This document shows, one piece after another, positions 17,049 to 25,500 of a stretch of DNA of 64,000 nt (within the stretch, counting starts at the first letter, position 1; each line of letters opens with the position of its first letter). The notes below the pieces were generated by a model, which saw nothing but the letters and a program-made list of their open reading frames with translations, did no database searches and was not told the DNA's origin. The position numbers were made by a program, and so were the translations under genes. This DNA comes from Mycolicibacterium aubagnense (GTDB taxonomy: Bacteria > Actinomycetota > Actinomycetes > Mycobacteriales > Mycobacteriaceae), in contig NZ_AP022578.1 in the NCBI RefSeq assembly GCF_010730955.1, positions 62,001 to 126,000 on the forward strand. Direction: 5' to 3'.

Positions 17049-17616
17049 TCCGTGGCCTAATGGTCTGAATACCCGCGGGTTGTCAGTTTTTCCGGGCGGT
17101 GACGCGTTCGACCAGCCCGAGGTGGAAGCGTTGCACCTGGGTGACGGTCAGTGCCGCGCTGCGGCGAATCAGGGTGAGCGGGCGGCGCATAAAGTGTTCC
17201 CCACCAAGGGGGACAGTGACGCCCTCGAGTAGTCGTTGGACGATTCGCACTGGAGCAGAGCTGCTTTCGATGTGATCGACGAGGATCAGGTTGCCGCCGG
17301 AGCGCAGGACTCGAGTCATCTCGGCGAGAGCTTGCGCGTGGTCGGGGATCGCACAGAGCCCGAACGTGCACACCACAGTGTCGAATGATGCGTCGGTAAA
17401 CGGGAGATGGTGAGCGTCGGCCTGGCGTAGATCGACCGTGCGGCCGAGGTTGGCGGCGCGCTGTCGAGCCAGGTCCAGCATTCCCTGACTCCAGTCGATT
17501 CCGGTCACGGTGACGTCATCGGGATAGAAGGTCAGGTTGAGCCCGGTGCCGACCGCGACCTCCAGGACAGCGCCGCTGGCCTGGCTGCAGGCCCATTGCC
17601 GGGAGTTGCCGAACAG

Positions 17617-17624
17617 GTGTCGAT
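17617..17624 (+). repeat. Target-site duplication of the IS256 element, left copy
   Basis: GTGTCGAT, identical to 19096-19103. Confidence 0.9.
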
Positions 17625-19095
17625 GGGCGTGTCAAATGGTCTGTGTAAGTCCTGTTAACGGAAGGATCGCAGGACGTGACAACAGGCAAGGACATGGATG
17701 GGGTGCTGGTTGAGGCGGTCTCCACGGTGGAGATGGCCGAGGCGCTTCGGGCGTCGGGCGCGGTCGATGATCTGCTGGCGCAGATCGATACCGGCGAGGT
17801 GGCGCTGACCGGCGAAGGCGGGCTGCTGCCCGGGCTGATCAAGCTCGCTCTCGAACGCGGCCTGGCCGCCGAGCTGACCGATCATCTGGGGTATGAGAAG
17901 GGCGACCCGGCCGGCCGGGTGCTGCCCAACGCCCGCAACGGCAGCTCACCCAAGACTGTGCTCACCGAGGCCGGCCCGGTGCCCCTGGATGTGCCGCGGG
18001 ACCGCGATGGCTCGTTCACCCCGACGCTGGTGCCCAAAGGCACCCGCCGTATCGGTGGTCTCGATGACATGATCGTTTCACTGTATGCGGGTGGAATGAC
18101 GTTGCGGGACATACAATTTCATCTTCAATCGACGATCGGGACCGAGGTGTCGCACGAGACGATCTCCAAGATCGTCGACGAGATCTCCGATGAGGTGCTG
18201 GCTTGGCAGCGCCGGCCGTTGGAGCCGCTGTATCCGGTGATCTACCTCGACGCGATGATCGTGAAGGTCAAAGACGGCGGCCACACCCGCAACAAGGCCG
18301 CGCACATCGCTGTGGGCGTCGACATGGCCGGGGTCAAGCACGTCCTGGGCATCTGGGTCCAGCCCAACGAAGGCGCATCGTTCTGGGCGTCGGTGTGCGC
18401 GGACCTGGCCAACCGGGGTGTCAAGGACGTGCTGATCGTGTGCTGCGACGGGCTCACGGGCTTCCCGGAGGCGATCGCCGCGACCTGGTCGCAGGCCGCG
18501 GTGCAGACCTGCGTGGTGCATCTGATCCGCAACGCGCTGCGGTTCGTGTCCTATGCCGACCGCAAGGCCGTGGCCGCGGCGCTCAAGCCGATCTACACCG
18601 CACCCGATGCCGACGCTGCCCGCGTCGAGTTGGACGCGTTCGCCGCCTCGGAGCTGGGGAAGAAAAATCCCACGGTGACAATGGTTTTCGAACGCGCGTG
18701 GGAGCAGTTCATCCCGTTTTTGGCGTTCCCGCCTGAGCTGCGCCGGGTGATCTACACGACCAACTCGATCGAGTCGTTGAACTATCAGCTGCGCAAGATC
18801 ATCAAGAACCGCGGACAGTTTCCCAACGATGCCTCGGCGGTGAAATTGCTGTGGCTGGCGATCTGCAACATCGAAGACAAACGCGCTGCACAGCGGGCCA
18901 AGGAACGCGGCCAGAAACAGGGCCGCACAGCCCCCGGACGCCTCGTGGAAGGACAGGTGGTCACCAACTGGAAGAAGGCACTCGAGCAACTCGCACTGGT
19001 CTACCCAGAGCGCATCGAACGTTATCTGTAAGCACCACAACAACTCACATACGGACAATCAGACAGGCGATTTACACAGAAAACTTGACAGGCTC
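17625..19095 (+). mobile_element. IS256-family insertion sequence, 1471 bp
   Basis: Imperfect terminal inverted repeats of about 27 bp contain TGTCAA and TCTGTGTAA in both ends. A single transposase gene fills the element. The 8-bp sequence GTGTCGAT directly flanks both ends, the duplication length typical of IS256. The ends are set by the duplication. Confidence 0.92.
17676..19031 (+). CDS. IS256-family DDE transposase (Mutator type)
   Basis: A 451-residue transposase starting at GTG 17676. It shows the IS256 catalytic blocks: first Asp in VIYLDAMIVKVKD, second Asp in IVCCDGLTGFPEAI followed by the C..H pair TCVVHLIRNAL, and Glu in YTTNSIESLNYQL. The length is usual for the family and no frameshift is seen. 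It is related in type to IS1081 of M. tuberculosis but longer. Together with intact ends and target duplication this suggests a recent and possibly active copy. Confidence 0.95.
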   Translation: MTTGKDMDGVLVEAVSTVEMAEALRASGAVDDLLAQIDTGEVALTGEGGLLPGLIKLALERGLAAELTDHLGYEKGDPAGRVLPNARNGSSPKTVLTEAGPVPLDVPRDRDGSFTPTLVPKGTRRIGGLDDMIVSLYAGGMTLRDIQFHLQSTIGTEVSHETISKIVDEISDEVLAWQRRPLEPLYPVIYLDAMIVKVKDGGHTRNKAAHIAVGVDMAGVKHVLGIWVQPNEGASFWASVCADLANRGVKDVLIVCCDGLTGFPEAIAATWSQAAVQTCVVHLIRNALRFVSYADRKAVAAALKPIYTAPDADAARVELDAFAASELGKKNPTVTMVFERAWEQFIPFLAFPPELRRVIYTTNSIESLNYQLRKIIKNRGQFPNDASAVKLLWLAICNIEDKRAAQRAKERGQKQGRTAPGRLVEGQVVTNWKKALEQLALVYPERIERYL

Positions 19096-19103
19096 GTGTC
19101 GAT
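19096..19103 (+). repeat. Target-site duplication of the IS256 element, right copy
   Basis: GTGTCGAT, identical to 17617-17624. Collapsing the two copies restores the methyltransferase frame. Confidence 0.9.
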
Positions 19104-19320
19104 CGAAGAAACCCATTTCCCGGTCGTAATTGCGGGACTTCTTATCCCAGTACCGGTTCCACCTACTCAAGCGATCATCAGAAGCGGTCATGTGCCGTCG
19201 CCTTCGGTCTCATTTATGCACTCCATGTTCCGGCGTCTGCAGGCTGTACCAACACCGTCGCGACGCGTCGGCGCATCCCGGGGCGGCGTTAGCGCGGGCC
19301 CATCATTGAGCCTGGCCCCA

Positions 19321-19863
19321 TCATCCCCCCGAACCACCCATCATGGCCGGCATGCCGTCGCGCACGAACCCGCTAACCTCGCGGGCATGGGCCCGGATCG
19401 CCTCGGCGAGCTGGGGATCATCAGAGGTTTCCTCGGCCACCACCCCGGCCGCGGTGAACGTCAGCTGGCGGCGGTACCCGCGTGCGTTCTGGAACAAGGT
19501 CGGCAGGCTCTCGCTCATGCACATCACTTCCGAGCCCTGCGCCAGGTGGCCGTACATGCTCGACACGTGGGCCTTGAGCTGGGCGGCCAATTCCGGGGCG
19601 TCCGATTCGGTGGTGGTGCGGACCCCGCCGGGAATGTCGTCAACGGTGCGGCGTAGCTCGGTGTGCCGGTTAAACATCTCCATGTACCGAGCCATGTCGG
19701 TGCCGCGGACCCCCATCATCGAGCCGCCGTCGGCCAGGCGCACCGCCGACCGTGGTGATTCAACCAACCCGCGCAGCACGTACGCCGCCGCTGCGACCAC
19801 GCCAGCACCCATCGTGGCCAGCGCCGCCCGCCGGCTCAGGTGACCAAAATACATGGGACTCAC
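19321..19863 (-). CDS. Exported hypothetical protein with twin-Arg-like signal
   Basis: A 180-residue protein starting near GTG 19863 (ATG 19854 also possible). The N-terminus has HLSRRAALATMGAGVVAAAAYV, hydrophobic with a twin Arg that could be a Tat signal or anchor. The remainder is helical, with Met-rich pieces (GGSMMGVRGTDMARYMEMFNRH, SEVMCMSES) and ends GMPAMMGGSGG. Histidines at HVSSMYGH and methionines suggest copper contact, but I do not recognise the family. It lies downstream of the M56/BlaI copy 2 operon on the same strand, 150 bases away. Confidence 0.6.
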   Translation of the reverse strand: MSPMYFGHLSRRAALATMGAGVVAAAAYVLRGLVESPRSAVRLADGGSMMGVRGTDMARYMEMFNRHTELRRTVDDIPGGVRTTTESDAPELAAQLKAHVSSMYGHLAQGSEVMCMSESLPTLFQNARGYRRQLTFTAAGVVAEETSDDPQLAEAIRAHAREVSGFVRDGMPAMMGGSGG

Positions 19864-20016
19864 CGCCCCAGGTTCGGGATCGGGTTGCGGAGACGCGCAT
19901 CATCTGCGCACTGCGTGTCACTGATGGCCATGCCCGGTACCGCCTGTCCTTGGGTTGTGGTGGTTCCTCGGTCGAACGGGGGTGGATGTCTACATGTACA
20001 TCGGTGGTTGGGGTGG

Positions 20017-20958
20017 TTACCCCATGCACAAGCTCACGCCGGTAGCCGCCAGGGCACCAATCATCACGGGCCCGAGGCCCGCCAGCACGATCGCCGATAC
20101 CAGCGCAATCTGGGTGGCGACGCCAAATGGTGCGCGCGGCCCAGCGAGACGCTCTGCGCGATCGAGCACCGCGACATCGGCAGCACCGAGCGCCTCGGCG
20201 GGCGCCGCTCCGCACAATGCGATCAGCCCGGACAACAGTGCCGCACCGCCATGGCGCCGGGCCGCTGCATCGTCGGCGCACATCTCCAGCAACCGCGAAA
20301 CCTGCTGTGCGCCTTCAGCCATCAGCGCGACACCCGGAAACACCCGGGCCACGGCACGCAGAAATGTCATCACCGCGAGGTGGTGCCCGGCCAGGTGGGC
20401 GCGCTCGTGAGCCAACACCGCCGCCCGCGCCCGCTCATCGAGCACATCGAGCGCCCCGCTGGTGAACACGATCGCCGGCGGGCTACCGGACACACAGTAG
20501 GCCGCCGGCCGCGGCACATCGATCACCACGACGCCGTCGTCAGAGGTACCGCGCCCCACCAGCCGCACGTCCTCGGCGTGCTGACGGGCACGCCGACGCA
20601 GCACACCCACGGCGCGGACCAGCCGTATCGTGGCGACGACCGCAGCCACCGCTGCCGCGGCCAGCACACCGCCTACGACCGCCTGCCCCACCCCGCTCAC
20701 GCCACCGCTAACCGCACGGCACAGCCACGTCAGACACATCACGATGAGCCGATCCAGATGGCCCCAATGGCCGATCAGTTGGGCTGCAATAATCGCCGTC
20801 GTGGCCGCCCACGTCGCGAGCACACTGACGATCGCGCTCAGCCAAGCCGCTACCCCGAGCCGGGGAGCCGGTCCGCTTGCGGTCAGCCGCCGCAACACCG
20901 GAGGTCCGAGAACGAGGACCACGAGGCTATACCCGAGCAGACACACCACCGTGCTCAC
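20017..20958 (-). CDS. M56-family membrane zinc metalloprotease, copy 2
   Basis: A 313-residue membrane protein homologous to copy 1, with the same segment order and the motif HERAH (in VLAHERAHLAGHHL) plus the downstream CADDAAARRHG also found in copy 1. The GTG start overlaps the stop of the BlaI-type gene by four bases. Expected role: signal-dependent proteolysis that inactivates the partner repressor. The palindrome shared between its operon promoter and the copper operon suggests that its signal is copper or redox stress rather than a beta-lactam. Confidence 0.82.
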   Translation of the reverse strand: MSTVVCLLGYSLVVLVLGPPVLRRLTASGPAPRLGVAAWLSAIVSVLATWAATTAIIAAQLIGHWGHLDRLIVMCLTWLCRAVSGGVSGVGQAVVGGVLAAAAVAAVVATIRLVRAVGVLRRRARQHAEDVRLVGRGTSDDGVVVIDVPRPAAYCVSGSPPAIVFTSGALDVLDERARAAVLAHERAHLAGHHLAVMTFLRAVARVFPGVALMAEGAQQVSRLLEMCADDAAARRHGGAALLSGLIALCGAAPAEALGAADVAVLDRAERLAGPRAPFGVATQIALVSAIVLAGLGPVMIGALAATGVSLCMG

Positions 20959-21338
20959 TGCGTGGCCGCCCGATTGGCCAGACGCCGCAATGCCGCGCGT
21001 AGTCCTGCAGATTCCTCAGGACTCATCTGTTCCACGAAATGCGTGAGCACCAATTCGCTGCTACCGCCGCCGTCGAGCGCGTTGTGCATCATGCGCGCCG
21101 TGTACTCCTCACGCGTAAGCGCCACCCAATAGTCATAGGCCTTGCCCTGACGCTTACGGGTCAGCCAGCCCTTAGTGTGCAGGTTGTCCATCGTCGACAT
21201 GACCGTCGTGTAGGCGATGTCCCGCTCGCTGGCCAGCTCGTCGAACACCTCACGCACCGTCGTTGGCGCGCCCGGGTCCCGATTCCACATACGGTCCATG
21301 ATGACCGCCTCAAGTTCACCGAATCCTCGCACCCGCAC
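20955..21338 (-). CDS. BlaI/MecI/CopY-family winged-helix repressor, copy 2
   Basis: A 127-residue repressor starting MRVRGFGELEAVIMDRMW, with the recognition region YTTVMSTMDNLHTKGWL. It is clearly paralogous to copy 1 (same N-terminus and recognition helix, different middle). No CopY-type CxC metal site is present, so it should depend on the M56 partner for induction. The palindrome at 21405-21426, about 67 bases upstream, is its probable autoregulatory operator and is nearly the same as the one controlling the copper operon. Confidence 0.86.
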   Translation of the reverse strand: MRVRGFGELEAVIMDRMWNRDPGAPTTVREVFDELASERDIAYTTVMSTMDNLHTKGWLTRKRQGKAYDYWVALTREEYTARMMHNALDGGGSSELVLTHFVEQMSPEESAGLRAALRRLANRAATQ

Positions 21339-21404
21339 GCTCGCCCCTCATCTCCGCTCGCGGTGTCAGCGATCAGCGTTGCACCTCAGCCTGTTTCCGC
21401 TGCC

Positions 21405-21426
21405 ACTATCTACGTACCTAGATAGT
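21405..21426. promoter_or_regulatory. Near-perfect 22-bp palindrome upstream of BlaI copy 2
   Basis: ACTATCTA (21405-21412) and TAGATAGT (21419-21426) flank CGTACC. Only one base pair of the whole 22-bp site breaks the symmetry. It overlaps a likely -10 element (TAGATAGT on the minus strand). The core matches 9818-9839 in the copper promoter. Confidence 0.72.
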
Positions 21427-21569
21427 AATCGTACCCGTGTGCGGACAGTACGCCTGGGACTTGCACTTGAGCGGCGGCATTGAACACTGTCTGGCGTTCG
21501 TCGATATCGTGACCAGCTCGGTGGCCCACCCGGGACCCGAATAGCTGTTGCACCGCTCGATGATCACTG

Positions 21570-21935
21570 TTGGTACGACAAAGTCGTCGTTCTCTGCGCT
21601 CATTGGGACGCACTGCAACAATCCAAACTGGCGATAGAATACTCAGAGACGGGATACGCGAAGACCTCGACCTCGACTACCTGGACTTGCCGTGGACGGC
21701 CGAACTCGTTGCCCCGGGCTTCACACTGGGTCCCTTCGCGCGGGGGTATCGCACCCTCAGCCGCACCAACGGCCGGCCCGTCGCCGCTGCTCGCGACGAA
21801 ACCTTGAGTCTGGTGAAGCTGGTGCCGTTGTCCCACTTCATTCTGGTCGAGGACCTCGAGGCACTGAAACGGGCTTTCCTTAGCTCGACGGGGGCGCCCC
21901 TGCTAACAGCTGATGGGCGTTATCGAGCGCTCTGA
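21570..21935 (+). pseudogene. Remnant of an unidentified gene (C-terminal part)
   Basis: From about 21639 to the stop the codons have the strong G/C third-position bias of real genes here (product ending SSTGAPLLTADGRYRAL). Before 21639 the bias vanishes and there is no ribosome site. I read this as the 3' part of a gene whose start was lost. The function is not recognised. The stretch 21427-21570 shows nothing else. Confidence 0.35.
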
Positions 21936-22025
21936 TGCCTAACTCTGACTGGGGCGAAGGCACGGAGGGGTGTGCATATGGAAAATGGTGTCCTGCAACG
22001 CTATCGGACTGAAATGCGCGAGCGA

Positions 22026-22253
22026 TCAGGTTGATGCGCTCCGACGCTTGACAGCGGCAATGAACTGACGCTCTACCTGCAGGACGCGGCCGAACAGATA
22101 GCGTGCTTTGAATCCTGGGTATATGGGCTGCTTTTCGAGTGCGTCGAGTTGCGCCGTTAGGTTGACATAGTCGGCCGCGGCGAGTTTGTCGCCGAGCGCC
22201 TGAAGGTTGCACCGGGCGTAGTTGATCCGGCTGTGTATGCGATTGGCGTCCAT
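22026..22253 (-). CDS. Small hypothetical protein, 75 residues
   Basis: ATG 22253 gives MDANRIHSRINYARCNLQ and a largely helical basic protein ending in VKRRSAST. The frame extends upstream to 22445, but that part looks non-coding. No ribosome site and no recognised family. It is transcribed in the same direction as the relaxase, downstream of it. Confidence 0.45.
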   Translation of the reverse strand: MDANRIHSRINYARCNLQALGDKLAAADYVNLTAQLDALEKQPIYPGFKARYLFGRVLQVERQFIAAVKRRSAST

Positions 22254-22583
22254 GGCTCGGGACGGTATTGCTGTCGAGAAATCACCGCAACTCACCTTTG
22301 AAACGGCCGACGATACATCTTGGCGCTTGGCGTTAGGCTGCTCGCGAGTGCGAATTTCGCCTAGGAAACCTACGTTTTCGCTCGGTGGCTCGCGACCATC
22401 GGATACTGGGTTTCTTTCAGGAATGCCCGTACTATTTGGAAGCACACAGACCGGTACAACGCCTTGCGTGACCCGGTTAAAGACGTTGAAGAGCCCGGTA
22501 TTCGACCCCTGCGGTCGACCCGGGTTCTTTGCTTTCTGCCAGCAGTGGGCTACTAGCGCCGGTGGCAGTAGCTGGCTTCGCCG
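22254..22583. other. Intergenic stretch with no identified feature
   Basis: Coding bias is absent on both strands. I see no tRNA fold, terminator or strong repeat between the small gene and the relaxase stop. Confidence 0.4.
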
Positions 22584-25500
22584 CTAGTCGTCGGTGAGGT
22601 CGACGGTGTTGGCTTGGGTGCGCTGCAGACCTTGATTATGGCTGCGTGTGCGCAGCCAGTTGGCGTCCTGGTGGCGCCGGTAGGCGGCCAGATTCTCGGC
22701 GCGAACCCGGTCGGCGTGCTCGAGCGCGTCGCGCAGCTGGTCGGTGAGGACGTCGGGGGTGACGCGGCGCAGCTGGGCCACGACGGGATCGAGGTCGGGT
22801 GCGCCGGCGTGGCTGGTGGCCACCGACGGGGCCGTGGTCAGGGCGCGGTTCCACGGCAACTCAGCCGAGAGCAGTTTCATCATGCGGTCCGCCGGTTCGG
22901 GCGGCCACGTGCCGGAGCTCGTGTCGATGAGGATCAGACCGGCATTGGCTTGTGCCGCGTGTTCGGCGAGGTCGGCGATCTGCTCTGGTTGGGCGGCCTG
23001 CGCGTGGTCGACGATGATGAGGCCACCGGCGGGCATTGCACTGGCGCTGTCACTGGTGAATTCGGCGTGGGCCGCGTCGATGGTGGTGGCGCCGTCGGCG
23101 AGGTTGTCGCGCTGGGCGGCGGCGGCTTGTTCCTCGGTCGGGCCGCACCACAACACTTTTCGGCCAGCATCGGTCGCGGCGCTGTGCAGGATGTGCAGCG
23201 CGGTCGTGCGTTCGGTGTCGGGGTGCGCGTGCACGACGCTCACCGTGAACGGTAGTTCGGCGATGCTGCGCAGCGCCGCGGCGGTGTTGTCCGTCAGGCC
23301 GGCGGTCGCGGTGGGGGCGATGCGCAGCGCCCGGGCGCTTTGATGTTGTCCGGCGACGTCGAGCACGCGTAGTTCTGTGTCCAGGTCATCGATTTGGGCG
23401 GCGACATGCTCGGCGGTGCGGGTTTCGGCGTCGGCGAAGGCGGCTGCGACGGTGCGTTCAGCGGCGTCAAGGTGCTTGCGTACCAGCTGGTTGTCGTAGC
23501 GGGCCTGGTCGACCATTTCGAGATCACGCGCATGAAGTTCGGCGAGGAAGTTGTCGATGTCGTGGTTGCTGATGATGTTCTGCGCGCCGCCGGCAGCTTC
23601 GGCGCGGGCGGCGTGCGCGGCGGCCAGTTGGGGCTGGTATCGCTCGGCGGGGGTGGTGCCCAAGCGCATCGCCGCGAGCTCGACCATGCCGCGCGCGGAG
23701 GTGATGTCGAGTTCGTCGGCGTCGGGGTCGGCGTGCAGGGCAGCGAGCTGGTCACGGGTCCAGGCGTGGAACGTGAGGGCTTCGTCGTAGTCGTGGTCGG
23801 CGTCGGCCCATGCTGCGATGACTTCGTGGACGGCCATCAGGTAGGGGCGGTCCGCGTCGGCGCGTTCGCGCATGGCGCTGATCTGCTCGGCGGCGGCGCG
23901 CATCGCCGGGCCGTTGAAGATCGCGACGTCGCGTTCGAGAGCGGCCAAATGAGCTGTGGTGGCGGCGTATTGGTCGCGCAGCAGATAGACGTTGGACACC
24001 GCGACGGGCACGGCCGGGACTGCCGGTCGGGTGCGCGATAGGTCGTTGAAGTCGATGACCGAGGCATCGTTGGCGGGGTGGTCTGCTTGGTCAGGCCAGG
24101 GCTCGACGTCGTGGTAGGGGTGCGGTTCTGCGGACATGTCGATCCATGGGGCCTCGGGGTCGTGGGGGAGAAGTTCCTCTTCTTCGAGGGACAGCGGCGG
24201 GTGCTCGGGCAGGTCGGCGCTAGCTTGGTGCGGGGTGCACAGCAGGTCCACGGTGTAGGTGATCAGCCGGGCGTAGTGGTACGTCGGGATGGTTCGGTCG
24301 GGGTCGGCGTCGGCGAGCTGTTCGGCGGCGACGTGCAGCAGATCTGTGGCGGTCCAGCGGCGGGGATCGGCGGCAGCAATGGCGGCAACCAATGCCGGCC
24401 AGGCTTCGTCGGCTGTGATCGCCTGTGCGGCAGCGGAACCGAAGCTGTTGTGCAGCTCGCGTGTCCAGGGCGGGCGCAGGTGAGCGTGGGTGGTGTCCAG
24501 GGTGGCGATGGGGGAAAGTTCCCCGTCGAGCCGGTACCACAGCGCCGCGGCGGGCAGTTCGTCGGGCAGGGGGCCGGCTTCGGCCGCCGTGGTGATCAGC
24601 GTGGCCAGGTCGGGGCGGCTGGGGGCGACTTGGGCCAGGCGTACGGCCAGTTGCGGCCAGTAGGCGTCGGTGCGGATGCGCGGGTCGATGTGGTCGATGA
24701 GCCGTTCCCAGCGGCGCGTGTCGGGGTTGTGTTGCGCGATCGCTTCGACAGCGTGCTTTTCCAGCAGCAGTTGAATCTTGCGGGGCCGCGCCGCGTATTG
24801 GGGTGCGCCGAGCAGTCGGGTGTCTTCGGTTTCGACGTTGTGTGCGGCGCGGAACACCGCGATTTCGGCGGCCAGTTGAGGGTTGGCGGACAGGATCGGT
24901 TTGGACCAGGCGGGCGCGGTCGAGGGTGTCCAGCTGGCCACTTGGGCGCGAATGTCGTTCGCCAGTTCGGTGATCAGGGCGTCACGGTTGGCTAGGTAGG
25001 GGCCCCACTGGTTGATCGCGGCCATCTGCTCGGGAATGGAGGGCAGCCACCGCAGCGGCCCGATGCCCAAGGAGTGCTCACCGGCGGTGTCCAGGCGCCA
25101 GTCCAGGACCGCAGCCATGTCGGCGGCGGTGCCCAGTTCGCGGCGGCCGGCGGCCTCCTGCAAGGCCGCGACGGCGTCGCGGCCCTTGACCGCGACGGTG
25201 GCCAGGTGCTTGCGCAACGTGGGCCAGGCGGGCATGCCGGTCAGTCCGGCGTGGAGCTCGTCGGCGGCGGCGTCGATCGCGGCCATCGTGTCGGCGCCGG
25301 CGAGGTTTTCGGCGAAGGTGCCGAGCGCGTCGTCGTACATTTCGGCTGCTGGGCCAAGTCGTTTGAACGGATCGAGGGCGTCGCGTGCGGCCGTGGTGGC
25401 CGAGATTTGGGCGCCGTCGCGGGCGAGTGCTTTGGACAGCACGTCCACGGCGGTCTCGGGGTGCGTGGCCTTGGGGGCGAGCACCCGGTGCGGGTCGGAC

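Larger units (their letters stand above)
17083..19191 (-). pseudogene. Class I SAM-dependent methyltransferase interrupted by an IS256-family element
   Basis: The 5' part runs from ATG 19191 to the insertion at 19096-19103 and begins MTASDDRLSRWNRYW; the 3' part runs from 17624 to 17083. Joining them through one copy of the 8-bp duplication gives one uninterrupted frame of 209 residues. The seam reads MGFFDRHLFGNSRQW and is followed by the SAM motif LEVAVGTGLNL, then TGIDWS, DAHHLPF and LRSGGNLILVDH, a UbiE/Coq5-like methyltransferase. There is no other lesion. The substrate is unknown. The insertion falls near codon 30, so no active product is expected unless the element excises. Confidence 0.88.

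Noticed and set aside
17595..17604. Suspected extra frameshift in the methyltransferase
   Set aside because: Careful reading of the minus strand gives an uninterrupted NSRQWACSQA. The only lesion is the IS256 insertion.
21418..21621. Two overlapping minus-strand frames over the BlaI copy 2 operator region
   Set aside because: Poor codon bias, no recognisable product, and they overlap the regulatory palindrome.
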